From assembly GCA_003222975.1 (NCBI GenBank), contig QHXN01000053.1:1-64000 (forward strand): a stretch of 64,000 nt of DNA, given 5' to 3'. The translations under genes and the position numbers were made by a program. Source of the stretch: Acidobacteriota bacterium. Its GTDB lineage: Bacteria > Acidobacteriota > Blastocatellia > Pyrinomonadales > Pyrinomonadaceae. Positions 30,978-39,818 of the stretch are shown piece after piece. Below the pieces are notes generated by a model. It ran no database searches. It was not told the origin of the DNA and saw only the letters and a program-made list of their open reading frames with translations. Each line of letters starts with the position of its first letter. Position 1 is the first letter of the stretch.

Positions 30978-32325
30978 ATTGTTCCCGCACGCGCGCGCCC
31001 TCGTAAAGCTGATCGAGGTTGCCGGTCGCGACGGTCTCGTCGGCGTTGACGCCGTTGAGTATCTGTATCGTGTCGCCCTCCTCCTGCCCGACCTGCACGA
31101 CGCGCAAGCGCGCCGTGTCGTTCTGGACGACGAAGACGCGGTAGGACTGCGTGTTCTGGTCGGAGACGACCGCGGCCTTCGGCACGAAGACGACTGTGCT
31201 GCCGCCCGGTCGCACGATGCGGGCGGTGGCGAACATGCCCGACCTGAGCGCGTTGTCGCCGTTCTCGACCAGAGCCTCGACGGTCGCCGAGCGCGACGCC
31301 GGGTCAATCGCCGGGTTGACGGCGGAGACCTGGCCCGCGAAGTTCTTGTCGCCGTGCGCCTCGACCTGCAAAGAGACGCCCATCCCCGGCGTGACGAAGG
31401 GCACGTCCGCTTCCGGCACCTGCATGTCAAGCTTGATCGGGTTCGTCCGCAGCACCGTGGCGATGACGGAGGCGGGCGTGACGTACTCGCCGACGGCGAC
31501 GGGGCGGCTGCTGACGTAGCCCGCGTAGGGCGCGCGCACGACGGTGTCGGCCACGGCCTTCTGCGCGATGGCGACCGCCGAGCGGGCCGACTCGACCTGC
31601 GCCTCGGCGCTCTGGACGGCCTGGTTGCTCTGGCGCGCGACGTTGATGGCGGTCTCCAACTGCTGCCGCGCGTTGTTGACCTGCGCGCGCGCTGTGTCGC
31701 GCTGCGTGCGGTACTGGTCGTAAACGCTCATCGCCACGTCGCCCGTCTGCACAAGCTCGCGGTAGCGCTTCTCGTTGGCCTCGGCGAGACGGAGGTTCGC
31801 CTCCGCCTGTTCGAGGGCGGCGCTCGCGGAGCGGACTTCCGGGATGGTGCTGGCGTCGAAGTTGCCGCCCGGCGAGAGGCCGAGACGCGCCTCGGCCTGT
31901 CGGACTCCGGCGACGGCCTGCGTGACCCCGGCCTGCGCCTGCTGTAGTCTGAGCTGCGCGTCACGTTGATTGAGGCGCGCGAGCACGTCGCCCTGGCGGA
32001 CGAACGCGCCGACGTTGACCGGCGTCGAAATGACCTGCCCCGAAGTCTGCGGCGCAACGTCCGAGGTCTCTTCCGCGATCAAGCTCCCCGTGGCCTGTAT
32101 GTAAGAGGGCACTTCGCGCGCGACCGCCTTGGCCGTCGTGACGGCGACGACGGGCTGCGGCGCTTCGGTCGCGGCGGCCCCACGGCCCTTCGTGTCCTTC
32201 GCCTCGTTGCCCGCGGCGTCCGCCTTCGACTCCGAGCGCCCGCAGGCCGCGCCGACGAGCGACGCGGCGAGCACGCAAGCGGCGAGCGCGGCGCGCGGCG
32301 AGCGGAGGTGTTGTAAAAAAGACAT
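30976..32325 (-). CDS. RND efflux periplasmic adaptor (MFP), lipoprotein
   Basis: Membrane-fusion subunit linking the RND pump to TolC. A signal peptide with lipobox LVGAAC places Cys28 as the lipidated N-terminus. The 449 residues follow the usual order: lipoyl half (GQVISTPVNVGAFVRQGDVLARL), long alpha-hairpin coiled coil (about 120-270), second lipoyl half (VRAPYAGYVSSRPVAVGEYV), beta-barrel (PIKLDMQVPEADVPFVTPGM) and membrane-proximal domain. It is the first gene of the operon adaptor-RND-TolC-short adaptor-two small proteins. Confidence 0.92.
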   Translation of the reverse strand: MSFLQHLRSPRAALAACVLAASLVGAACGRSESKADAAGNEAKDTKGRGAAATEAPQPVVAVTTAKAVAREVPSYIQATGSLIAEETSDVAPQTSGQVISTPVNVGAFVRQGDVLARLNQRDAQLRLQQAQAGVTQAVAGVRQAEARLGLSPGGNFDASTIPEVRSASAALEQAEANLRLAEANEKRYRELVQTGDVAMSVYDQYRTQRDTARAQVNNARQQLETAINVARQSNQAVQSAEAQVESARSAVAIAQKAVADTVVRAPYAGYVSSRPVAVGEYVTPASVIATVLRTNPIKLDMQVPEADVPFVTPGMGVSLQVEAHGDKNFAGQVSAVNPAIDPASRSATVEALVENGDNALRSGMFATARIVRPGGSTVVFVPKAAVVSDQNTQSYRVFVVQNDTARLRVVQVGQEEGDTIQILNGVNADETVATGNLDQLYEGARVREQ

Positions 32326-32537
32326 ATCTATACTTATCCCTGCCTCTTCAAGTAGAAGACGACGCGCGTCGCCCGCGGGTTACACCGTATCCGCGTTGGG
32401 GTCACGTCCGCCCTGTCAGTTTAAGAGGATGTCAAGTATAACTCTACGCTCCGGCCCCGCCTCCGGGCAAGATGAGAAAATCGTGATTGAAATGTATTAA
32501 AGTGTCGAAGATGTCACGCGGAGGGGAGGCCAAATTT

Positions 32538-33284
32538 ATGGACGACCGGATGAAAGAAAGGACGGGCAGGCTGCGCGAGTTCTTCGGTCTGGGCGGGGAG
32601 GCGGAGCTGCTCGCGCCCGACGCGCCGCAGCCGGAGCCGGGCGAGGGACTCGGCGGCTTCCAGATCGAGTGGCACGTCATCCCGCGCGCCGAAGTCGTGC
32701 CGTTCGACGACGCTTACGCCGCGCGCCTCTACCCGCGCGCGCCGCGCGACTTCACGCGGATGCGCGAGCACAAGCCTACTTACCGCGACGTGCTCGCCGG
32801 GGGGCACGCGCGCCTCCAGGGGCGCATGGTCGGGGTCGAGGCGACGCAGAAGCCGCGCTACCTTCCGGGCAACCGGCAGTTCTACGGCAGTGTTTACGGC
32901 CACGATCCTTCCGCCGACCCCTTCGCCGTGTACCTGGGCCGCGCCGCGATGGTCAACGGCACGCGCTACGATCACAACTACCTCTCCTTGCGCGAATTCG
33001 TCCGCGTCGTCAACGAGGACTGGCGCGCGCGCCGCCTGCTGCCCGCCGGCTACCGCGCGACGGTCTGCCCGCCGGCTGTCTTCAACCTCGTCGGCGCGGT
33101 CTTCCACCCGGAGTGGAGCGAGACCGAGACGCTCGAACTCGGCTTCTACCGCGACGAGGCCGGCAACGCCACCTGCTACGCCGTCGGCTCGAACGCGCCG
33201 GGCGACTTCTCCTTCATCGCCGAGGTCGAGGGCGAGGCCGAGTGGTCGCTCGCCGGATTCCGCGTCGCGCTCGTGCCGGAGTGA
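32538..33284 (+). CDS. hypothetical protein, unrecognised family
   Basis: A 248-residue soluble protein without signal peptide or membrane helices. It starts MDDRMKERTGRLREFFGLG and has a well-ordered mix of predicted strands and helices with several aromatic-rich motifs: FQIEWHVIPRAEVVPFDD, QFYGSVYGHDPSADPFAVYL, TRYDHNYLSLREFV and FNLVGAVFHPEWSE. No catalytic motif is recognised. The start is fixed by GGAGGGGAGG ten bases before the ATG. The next two genes follow closely on the same strand, so it may be the first gene of a three-gene unit with DedA. Confidence 0.6.
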   Translation: MDDRMKERTGRLREFFGLGGEAELLAPDAPQPEPGEGLGGFQIEWHVIPRAEVVPFDDAYAARLYPRAPRDFTRMREHKPTYRDVLAGGHARLQGRMVGVEATQKPRYLPGNRQFYGSVYGHDPSADPFAVYLGRAAMVNGTRYDHNYLSLREFVRVVNEDWRARRLLPAGYRATVCPPAVFNLVGAVFHPEWSETETLELGFYRDEAGNATCYAVGSNAPGDFSFIAEVEGEAEWSLAGFRVALVPE

Positions 33285-33336
33285 GCTGGGCCGCAGTAAC
33301 CCGGAGCGCGGGGCGCGCGTCTTTAAATACAGTGAC

Positions 33337-33720
33337 GTGAGAAAGCTCGGCTGGCAGCAGTGGCTCGTGTTGACTTTGTTCCTGGCGGCCTTAATCGTCG
33401 CCGGGCTTTTCGGCGTGCGCGGCGTCCGCCATGCCCTCTACTGGAGCACGCACAGGGACGTGCCGATCCGCGCGTGGATGCCAGTGCCTTACATCGCGCA
33501 CTCGTACCGCGTACCGCCGCACGTCCTCTATCAGGCGCTCGGCATCAGCCCGGCGCACCCGCACGACAAACGACCGCTCCGCGTGATCGCGCGCGACCAG
33601 AACCGCCCGGTCGAAGAAATTATCTCCCTGCTTCAAGAGACAATCGCACGCGAGCGAGCGTCAGGCCCGCCGCCTCCCGCGCCGCGCGCTAGACCGTCTG
33701 AAGGGGGCACGCCTCCGTGA
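33337..33720 (+). CDS. small membrane-anchored protein upstream of DedA
   Basis: A 127-residue protein starting at GTG, because no ATG precedes the membrane helix. After VRKLGWQQ comes one helix (WLVLTLFLAALIVAGLFGV), then a soluble part with RAWMPVPYIAHSYRVPPHVLYQALG and KRPLRVIARDQNRPVEEIISLLQETI, and a Pro-rich tail. The conserved-looking SYRVPPHVLYQALGI followed by a helical EEIISLLQ resembles helix-turn elements that recognise partners, but no family is known to me. Its TGA overlaps the GTG start of the DedA gene (GTGA), so the two are translationally coupled and probably work together. Confidence 0.6.
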   Translation: MRKLGWQQWLVLTLFLAALIVAGLFGVRGVRHALYWSTHRDVPIRAWMPVPYIAHSYRVPPHVLYQALGISPAHPHDKRPLRVIARDQNRPVEEIISLLQETIARERASGPPPPAPRARPSEGGTPP

Positions 33721-34367
33721 GTCTCAGCGATTACCTTCTGGGCATGTTGGGACTCTACGGGCCGCCCGCACTGTTCTGCGTTCTGCTCGTCGGCGCAATC
33801 GGCGTCCCCACGCCTGGGAGTCTGCTGCTGCTCGTCGCCGGGTCGTTCGTCGAGCAGGGCGAGATGGGCCTGTGGCCCGTGCTCGCGCTCGGCTTTGCCG
33901 GCTCGGTCGTCGGCGACCAAGTAGGCTACGCGCTCGGTCGCTGGGGCGGGCGGCGACTCTCCGCGCGACTCAGCCGCTGGGTCGGCGGCGAGCAGCGTCT
34001 CAGGTCTGCGGAAGACTGGCTGAAGCGCCGGCAGGGCGGCGCGATCTTCCTCAGTCGCTGGCTGCTGTCGCCATTAGGCTCCGTCGTCAACATCACGGCG
34101 GGGCTGACCGGCTACCCCTGGCCGCGCTTCCTCCTCTACGACCTGCTCGGCGAGGCTTTGTGGGTCACACTCTACGTCCTGCTCGGCAGGTTCTTCAGCG
34201 ACCGCGTCGAGGAGGTGAGCGAAATGCTCGGCGACTTCACGTGGGCGTTCGCCGGTCTGCTCCTGGCGGCGCTGCTCGGCTGGAGCCTCCTGCGAAACTT
34301 GCGCGCGCCCTCGGCGGAAGAGTTGAAGGCGGGCCGCGGCGGCGCGGTCGCCGACGAAACAAGCTAA
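33717..34367 (+). CDS. DedA-family membrane protein (VTT/SNARE-associated domain)
   Basis: A 216-residue inner-membrane protein with the DedA layout: re-entrant GAIGVPTPGSLLLLVAGSF, then GFAGSVVGDQVGYALGRWGGRR, FLSRWLLSPLGSVVNITAGLTGYPWPRFL and a final helix. DedA proteins move lipid carriers such as undecaprenyl phosphate or phospholipids across the membrane. The typical arginine-rich RFIPxxR motif is diverged here (SRWLLSPLGS), so its substrate may differ. The GTG start overlaps the upstream stop codon. Confidence 0.85.
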   Translation: MSLSDYLLGMLGLYGPPALFCVLLVGAIGVPTPGSLLLLVAGSFVEQGEMGLWPVLALGFAGSVVGDQVGYALGRWGGRRLSARLSRWVGGEQRLRSAEDWLKRRQGGAIFLSRWLLSPLGSVVNITAGLTGYPWPRFLLYDLLGEALWVTLYVLLGRFFSDRVEEVSEMLGDFTWAFAGLLLAALLGWSLLRNLRAPSAEELKAGRGGAVADETS

Positions 34368-34530
34368 CGCGCCCGAACAATCCAGCCGACGCGACGCCCG
34401 TCCGAAATAGTTGTAACCGCCGAACTCATCCGCGCGTCTTGCACGTTGAATGGCCGGAGTCGAGGCGTCAGTCTCCCCTGAGTGTCCGAGGCGGCTCAGA
34501 AGAATTCAAAACTTAGGAGAGAAAAGACAG

Positions 34531-35061
34531 ATGCAATTAACTCGTTCAAGGAAATTCATGACCGGGCTGGGGCTGGCCGCGGCGCTGACGCTCGCGGGCG
34601 TCGGCTTCGCGCAGCAGACGACACACCAGGGTCAGGGCGACAAGGATCACGCGGGCCGCCGCTGGAACCAGGACGGCGCGCAGGGCGAACACGGGTTCGG
34701 CGGCCCCTTCTCGAAGCTCAACCTGACCGACGATCAGAAGGCGAAGATGCAGCAGATCGCCGACAGCTATCGCCAGACCTTCAAGGCCGAGCGGCAGCAC
34801 GAAGGCGCAGAGCACCGCGGGTTCGACCCGTCCAGCGGCGGCGCTTTCGACGAGAACGCCGTGCGCGCAGCGGCGCAGGCGCGCGCCAACGCGGAGGTCG
34901 AGAGGGAAGTGGCGCACGCGCGGATGATGTACGAGATGTACAACGTCCTGACGCCGGAGCAGAAAGCTCAGCTCGCCGCCGAGCGCCAGCAGCGGGAGCA
35001 GAAGCGCCAGGAGTGGCGCTCCCATCGCCAGGCTAACCCCAACCAGACCCAGCAGCGGTAA
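34531..35061 (+). CDS. periplasmic Spy/CpxP-like protein
   Basis: A 176-residue exported protein. The signal peptide ends at GVGFA-QQ (about residue 28). The mature part is helical and charged, with LNLTDDQKAKMQQIADSYRQ and YNVLTPEQKAQLAAERQQR, the two LTxxQ repeats that define the Spy/CpxP/ZraP family of ATP-independent chaperones and metal sensors. The tail is rich in Gln, Arg and Asn. AGGAGAG lies ten bases before the ATG. It precedes an ECF sigma gene by 380 bp on the same strand, and a second Spy-like gene lies beyond it. Confidence 0.8.
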   Translation: MQLTRSRKFMTGLGLAAALTLAGVGFAQQTTHQGQGDKDHAGRRWNQDGAQGEHGFGGPFSKLNLTDDQKAKMQQIADSYRQTFKAERQHEGAEHRGFDPSSGGAFDENAVRAAAQARANAEVEREVAHARMMYEMYNVLTPEQKAQLAAERQQREQKRQEWRSHRQANPNQTQQR

Positions 35062-35226
35062 AAGCTTCGGGGTGGCCCACCATCTCCGAGCGGGAGCGGT
35101 CGCGCGGGCGTCGTCGGTCGCGGGATCAAGGGGGTAACAAGCAGCGCCGGCAACGCCCGCGCGACCGTCGCCCCGTAGAGGGAGCGCGGCGGGCGCGACC
35201 GAAAGTTCAGAACACGCGGGGACGAC

Positions 35227-35262
35227 GAAGTGGCAGCCCTTCGACTGAAGGGCTGCCACTTC
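35227..35262. terminator. 16-bp perfect hairpin, possible terminator
   Basis: Arms 35227-35242 and 35247-35262 pair perfectly (GAAGTGGCAGCCCTTC) around a GACT loop. It lies 166 bases after the Spy-like gene, with no T-run, so termination is plausible but unproven. The surrounding 378-bp gap holds this hairpin and the next palindrome and no gene that I can see. Confidence 0.5.
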
Positions 35263-35290
35263 CCTATTCGCCGGGGTGCAAGCTTACGGC

Positions 35291-35364
35291 AAGGATAAAG
35301 GCGGAAGGATGAAGGCGCGGCCCTCTGCTTTCTGCCTTCACTTCATCCTTCCGCCTTCATCCTT
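35291..35364. repeat. microsatellite-armed palindrome, AAGGATGAAGGCGG word
   Basis: The left arm (35291-35316) reads AAGGATAAAGGCGGAAGGAT and continues in the same word; the right arm (35333-35364) is the complement with one mismatch and an extra unit. The same word builds the element at 54226-54293. It lies about 75 bases upstream of the ECF sigma start. Confidence 0.85.
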
Positions 35365-35439
35365 GTCTTCGCTCCGCTCGCGGTTCCGCGCGGCTCGAAA
35401 ATAAAGGTGCGCGCCGTTAGTATAGCTGCCGTGGACGGG

Positions 35440-36048
35440 ATGGCCGATAACTCCGACATCGAAGTCGCGCGGCCCGCGGAGACTTCGGACGTGGAGCTTG
35501 TGGCCCGCGTGGTCGGCGGCGACGAGCGGGCTTTCGAGGAACTCTTTAACCGCCACCGACGGCGCGTCGCGCTCATCGCGGGCCGCTTCTTCCGGCAGCG
35601 CGAGCAAATCGAAGAGATCGTGCAGGAGAGCTTCACCAAAGCCTTCTTCGCCCTCCCAGACTTCTCCAACCGCCGCGACGCCTCGTTCGCCTCCTGGGTC
35701 GCGCGCATCGCCTTCAACTCGTGCTACGACGAGCTGCGCCGTCTGAAGCGCAGGCCGGAGAGCGCTCTGAGCGAGGTCACGGAAGAGGAGGCCGCGTGGG
35801 TGAGGGAGCGGCTGCGCGCCGACGAGGCGGGCGGCGGCGTGGAGTCGGCGGCGGTCTCGCGCGACCTGGCCGGGAAGCTCCTCTCGCGGCTAGAGCCGGA
35901 AGACCGTCTGGTGCTCGTCATGCTCGACGCCGAGGGGATGTCGGTCGCGGAGATCGCGGGGCTGATGGGCTGGTCTGTGTCGAAGGTCAAAGTGCGCGCG
36001 CACCGTGCGCGTGCGCGTCTGCGGCGCGCGCTCAAGAGGTTCCTGTAA
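35440..36048 (+). CDS. ECF-type RNA polymerase sigma factor
   Basis: A sigma-70 family protein of about 202 residues with only regions 2 and 4, as in extracytoplasmic-function sigmas. Region 2 is ELFNRHRRRVALIAGRFF then IVQESFTKAFFALPDF; region 4 is LEPEDRLVLVMLDAEGMSV, AEIAGLMGWSVSKVKVRAHRARARLRRAL. Position before a membrane protein and a Spy-like sensor suggests control by envelope stress or metals. Start choice is uncertain: ATG at 35440 begins the conserved N-terminus, while GTG codons at 35431 and 35407 are in frame upstream. Confidence 0.88.
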   Translation: MADNSDIEVARPAETSDVELVARVVGGDERAFEELFNRHRRRVALIAGRFFRQREQIEEIVQESFTKAFFALPDFSNRRDASFASWVARIAFNSCYDELRRLKRRPESALSEVTEEEAAWVRERLRADEAGGGVESAAVSRDLAGKLLSRLEPEDRLVLVMLDAEGMSVAEIAGLMGWSVSKVKVRAHRARARLRRALKRFL

Positions 36049-36129
36049 CCGTCGGGCGCGGGCACGCGTTTTCATTAACGGAGGCCGCCGGGCACGCGCC
36101 TGCGGCGGCGGAAGTTGAGGTGAAGGATA

Positions 36130-36561
36130 ATGGCTGGCGAAGAGAAGAAACCCAGGCTCGAAGGACGACTCGACCGTCTCGGTCGTACAGTAGTCCGTGC
36201 CGCCGCATCTAACGACGGCGAGGCGGACGCCGCCGCGTCGTCGTCCTTCCTCTACGCACGCCTGCGCGCGCGGATCGCCGCCGAAACGGCGCGGCGCGAG
36301 GAGGGCGAGGGCTGGCTCGCCGTGCTCGGCGTCGTCTGGCGCGCCGTCCCCGCGATGGCGCTCGTGGCCGTCCTCGCCTTCGCGATGTTCCTGACCGCGG
36401 ACACGTCCACGCAGACGCAGCAGGGCTTCAGCGACGAAGCGCTCCTGGGCAGGAACGGCGCGGGCGTCGAGCAGGTGGTCTTCACCGACGCGCGCTCCAT
36501 CTCCAACGACGACGTGCTGGCGACCATCATCAGCGACGAGAATCGGGAGGACGCGAGATGA
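36130..36561 (+). CDS. single-pass membrane protein, putative anti-sigma factor
   Basis: A 143-residue protein with a basic cytoplasmic N-terminus of about 75 residues, one membrane helix (VPAMALVAVLAFAMFLTA, about 77-95) and a short outer part. It lies 81 bases after the ECF sigma gene and overlaps the Spy-like gene by four bases (ATGA). This order and topology match anti-sigma factors of the CnrY/RsrA functional type, though no zinc HxxxCxxC motif is present and no sequence family is recognised, so the role is inferred from context. Confidence 0.6.
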   Translation: MAGEEKKPRLEGRLDRLGRTVVRAAASNDGEADAAASSSFLYARLRARIAAETARREEGEGWLAVLGVVWRAVPAMALVAVLAFAMFLTADTSTQTQQGFSDEALLGRNGAGVEQVVFTDARSISNDDVLATIISDENREDAR

Positions 36562-36977
36562 CGACGCGCGGCAGGACGCGACTGAAAATCTGGCTCGTGG
36601 TGCTGGGCGTCTTCGTCCTCGGCGGCCTGACCGGCGTGGCCGCCGACAGCGCCTACCGCCTGCGGGCCAACGGCAGCGGGCGCGAGGGCGCTCGGACGGG
36701 ACGCGAGAAGAAGGACATCTTCGAGCGGATGCGCGGCGACCTCGGCCTGACGGACGAGCAGGCCCGCCAGGTCAAGACCGTCCTCGACGAGACGCGCGAC
36801 GAGTACCGCACGCTCAGCTCCGAGTGCCGCCCGCGCTATGACGCCATCCGCCAGAAGGGGCGCGAGCGCATACGCGCCCTGCTCACGTCCGAACAGCAGC
36901 AGCGCTTCGACGCTAAAGTCGCAGAGCATGACGCACGCGACCACGACCGCGACCACGAAAGGGCGAACGAGCACTGA
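36558..36977 (+). CDS. membrane-anchored Spy/CnrX-like periplasmic sensor
   Basis: A 139-residue protein with an N-terminal signal anchor (KIWLVVLGVFVLGGLTGVAA) and a helical periplasmic domain containing LGLTDEQARQVKTVLDETRDEY and LLTSEQQQRFDAKVAEH, the two LTxxQ-type helices of the Spy/CpxP/CnrX family. The C-terminus DARDHDRDHERANEH is rich in His and Asp and could bind metal. With the preceding sigma factor and membrane protein it forms a module similar in layout to CnrYXH, where a periplasmic sensor releases the sigma factor on metal binding. Confidence 0.7.
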   Translation: MTTRGRTRLKIWLVVLGVFVLGGLTGVAADSAYRLRANGSGREGARTGREKKDIFERMRGDLGLTDEQARQVKTVLDETRDEYRTLSSECRPRYDAIRQKGRERIRALLTSEQQQRFDAKVAEHDARDHDRDHERANEH

Positions 36978-37032
36978 AGGTGCGCCGCGCGCTTTTACGA
37001 ACTGATACTTTAGATTCATCGGGGGGAGTTTT

Positions 37033-38071
37033 ATGAAACGCTATCTCATCATCTTCACGCTGGCGGCCATCGCGCTTTCTTGCGCCGCCGTCGCGCGAGC
37101 GCAGACTGCGGCCACCGCCGCCACATCTGCGCGCGCCTCGCAGCACCTCATCGGCGAAGTGACCGCCGTTGACACGTCGAGCAGCCGGATCACCGTCAAG
37201 ACGGACGCCGGCTCAACCGTCAACGTCACCACGGACGAACACACAATCTACCGGCGCGTCCCGCCGGGCCAGACCTCGCTCGCCAGCGCCGAGACGATCA
37301 CGAGCGCCGACGTGCACGCGGGCGACCGCGTACTCGTGCCGAACGCCGCGGCGGGCGGGCAGGCGCGTCAGGTGATCGTGATGGCGCGCGACGCCATCGC
37401 CTCGAAGCGCGCGCAGGAGCAACAGGACTGGCGCGCGCGCGGCACGGGCGGTCGCGTCGCGGCGGTCGACCCCGCGAAGAAGGAGATCACGGTCGAGTCG
37501 CGCTCGCGCGAGGGGGCGGAGAAGGTCACGGTCGCCGCCGACGGCAACGTCCGCTTCCTGCGCTACGCGCCCGACTCGCTCAGCCAGGCCGACGCCGTGC
37601 CCGGCGCATTCTCAGACATACGCATCGGCGACCAGGTTCGCGTGCTCGGCAATCGCAACGGCGCGCGCGTCACGGCGGAGCAGGTCGTCTCCGGCTCGGT
37701 GACGAGACTGATGGGCACGATTGAATCGGTGGACGCGGCGCGCAACGAGCTGACCGTCAAGGACGCGAACGGAAAGACTTTCAACGTCGCCGTCGGCGCG
37801 CACACGACGCTCAGGCGCATGACGGCTGAGGCCGCGCAGGCGATGGCGCAGAGGGCCGAGCAGCGGCAACGCGATTCCGCCAGCCAGCCCGGTCAGAATG
37901 GTGCGGGACGCCACGCGCCTGACAGCCGCGTCGCTCGTCGCGGGCGACGCCGAACTCGTCCAGCGGATGCAGCAGCGCCGCCGCGGCCCCGGCGGCGGTC
38001 AGCGCGGCGCGGGCGCAGGCATGCCCGGCGGCGGGCCGGGCGAAGGCGGCGGAAACCCCGACCGGCCATAA
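37033..38071 (+). CDS. secreted DUF5666-type protein with a C-terminal frameshift
   Basis: An exported protein with signal peptide MKRYLIIFTLAAIALSCAAV, then repeated OB-like units such as GEVTAVDTSSSRITVKTDAG, GRVAAVDPAKKEITVESRS and GTIESVDAARNELTVKDANG, as in DUF5666. It is a paralogue of the gene at 52969. After about residue 291 the literal frame turns Arg-rich and runs to 38157 into the opposing gene. In the +1 frame, from about 37908, the sequence ATRLTAASLVAGDAELVQRM then GPGGGQRGAGAGMPGGGPGE matches the paralogue's C-terminus and stops at 38071, just before the terminator. One extra G in the GGG at 37905-37907, or an out-of-frame deletion, explains this. GGGGGAG precedes the ATG. Confidence 0.75.
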
Positions 38072-38096
38072 GACTTCGTCGAGGAAAGCATAGCCG

Positions 38097-38136
38097 AAAG
38101 CATGAGGGCAGCCGGACGGGGCTGCCCTCATGCTTT
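38097..38136. terminator. bidirectional intrinsic terminator
   Basis: A 17-bp perfect stem (38097-38113 with 38120-38136, AAAGCATGAGGGCAGCC) with a six-base loop, flanked by A and T runs on the two sides, lies between two convergent genes. It can stop transcription from both directions. Confidence 0.85.
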
Positions 38137-38153
38137 TTACCCTTGATTGTGTT

Positions 38154-39818
38154 CTAACGCGTGGTGTCGGCGATGACGCGAAGAATCGAGTCGTCCACGA
38201 CGTAAACGTCAGCCGCCTTCGTCTGGCCGAGCGCGACGCTGAAGGCGGGCGCGGCTGTCTGATTGAGTCGGGCGATGAGCGCGTCGTTGCTGAGGTAGCG
38301 GCGACCGCGGGCGACGACGAGGAAGTCTCCTGCCTCAAGCTCGCGGAGCGCCGCCGGGTCGGAGAGCGAGACGCAACGCAGGTCGGGACGCCCCGACTGC
38401 TGCGCGTAGAAGGCCGCGAGGCCGGGCGTCTCGCTGGCGACGCGCGCGCCGGGCCTTGCGCGTCGTGCGACCTCCGCCACGAGGTCGCGCACCTGCGCGT
38501 CGTAGAAATCGTCGTGCGGGAAGTAGTCGCCCGCGCGCGCCGCGCCGCCGCCGAGCGCGTTCGTGTAGAGCCTGTAGTGCGGCGCTGCCCCCGCCGAGGC
38601 GAGCGCCGAGGCGAGTATGACCGCAGCGGCCAGCGCCGCCCTCGGATACCACCTGCCGCCGCCGTTGAAGACGGGGCCGCAACGGCGCGCGACCTCGCCG
38701 CCCACGACCTCGACGCCGAGCGCCGCGATGATAAGCACGCAGGGCAGCGCCGTCGTGAAGTAGCGCGTGAACTTCCCGCCGGGGAAAGTGAACGTCAAGA
38801 ACCAGTAGAGCAGCCAGACGAGTATGAAGTAGCGACCGTCGCCCGTCCGCCTTCGGAAGATTTGCGGCAGGCCGATGAGGAACGCCGCCACCGTCAACGG
38901 CGGCAGCTTGACGCCCGTATAGACGAGGTAGAAGTACCACGGCACGCCGCCCAGCCAGTCCGTGAAGCGGTGGTGGTAGAGGCCGCCCATGAACTCGTAG
39001 CTGTCGTGCCCGACCAGTTTGTAGCTCGCGAAGGAAAGCATCGCGCGCCAAGTGTCGGGCAAAAATATCGCCGGGTTGCACAGGAGGAAGACCGCGCCCA
39101 TGCAGGCGAGGATGACGAGGTAGCGCGGACGCCCGATCCGCCAGCGCCTGTTAGGCAGGCCCTGGAAGACGTAGTTGTAGCAGACGCTGATGGCGATGAA
39201 GTGCGGCATGTACTTCGACGCCACCATCGCGCCGAAGCAAGCGCCCGTGGCGAGGTAGAAGGGCCAGGGGCTGCGACCCTCGCCGCCCTCCGCGACGCGC
39301 TGGCTGCGCAGCCAGAAGACGTTGGCGAGCAGGAAGAAGAAGACGAAGAACGTGTCCTCTTTGGCGATGCGGTTGAAGCCTATCGCTGCGGGGTCTATCG
39401 CCCACAGCGCGGCGGCGATGAGCGCCACCTCCGCGCCGAACAGTTCGGCGGCGACGAGGTAGATCAGGAGCGCCGTGAGCGCGCCGAAGAGCGCCGAGGG
39501 GAAGCGGAGCGCGGCCTCCGTGCTGACGCGCAGAGACTCCGGGTGCTCGCGGGCGAGCGCCGTCGCGTTCCAGGCGTCGGCGGCGACGAGGCTCGCGGTC
39601 TGCAAGCCCTTCATCAGCATCGGGTGCTCGCCGTTGGCCGAGGTCAGGCCGTGCGCGCGGTAGTCTTCGACGGCCTGGAGCTTGTTGAGTTCGTCCTCGC
39701 TGAGTCCCTCGGCCCCCAGGCTGGCGGCGCGGAAAGCCAGCCCGACGACGAGCAACGCCGCGAGCAGCAGGAGCAGCGGCGTGCCCCTCAGCGCGCGCGG
39801 GTGCAGGTGGCCGAGCAT
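38154..39818 (-). CDS. GT39-like membrane glycosyltransferase (PMT/ArnT superfamily)
   Basis: An integral membrane protein of about 554 residues with ten or more helices. The N-terminal loop contains the acidic ASLGAEGLSEDELNKLQ (catalytic Asp/Glu region of GT-C enzymes) and EHPMLMKGLQ, then FNRIAKEDTFFVFFFLLA, very similar to the RxxxED segment of protein mannosyltransferases. GT39 enzymes move sugars from a lipid carrier to protein or lipid A outside the membrane. A soluble C-terminal domain (LVAEVARRARPGARVASETPG) follows the helices. ATG at 39818 with TGAGG upstream is preferred; a GTG 20 codons earlier (39878) is in frame. Confidence 0.75.
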   Translation of the reverse strand: MLGHLHPRALRGTPLLLLLAALLVVGLAFRAASLGAEGLSEDELNKLQAVEDYRAHGLTSANGEHPMLMKGLQTASLVAADAWNATALAREHPESLRVSTEAALRFPSALFGALTALLIYLVAAELFGAEVALIAAALWAIDPAAIGFNRIAKEDTFFVFFFLLANVFWLRSQRVAEGGEGRSPWPFYLATGACFGAMVASKYMPHFIAISVCYNYVFQGLPNRRWRIGRPRYLVILACMGAVFLLCNPAIFLPDTWRAMLSFASYKLVGHDSYEFMGGLYHHRFTDWLGGVPWYFYLVYTGVKLPPLTVAAFLIGLPQIFRRRTGDGRYFILVWLLYWFLTFTFPGGKFTRYFTTALPCVLIIAALGVEVVGGEVARRCGPVFNGGGRWYPRAALAAAVILASALASAGAAPHYRLYTNALGGGAARAGDYFPHDDFYDAQVRDLVAEVARRARPGARVASETPGLAAFYAQQSGRPDLRCVSLSDPAALRELEAGDFLVVARGRRYLSNDALIARLNQTAAPAFSVALGQTKAADVYVVDDSILRVIADTTR

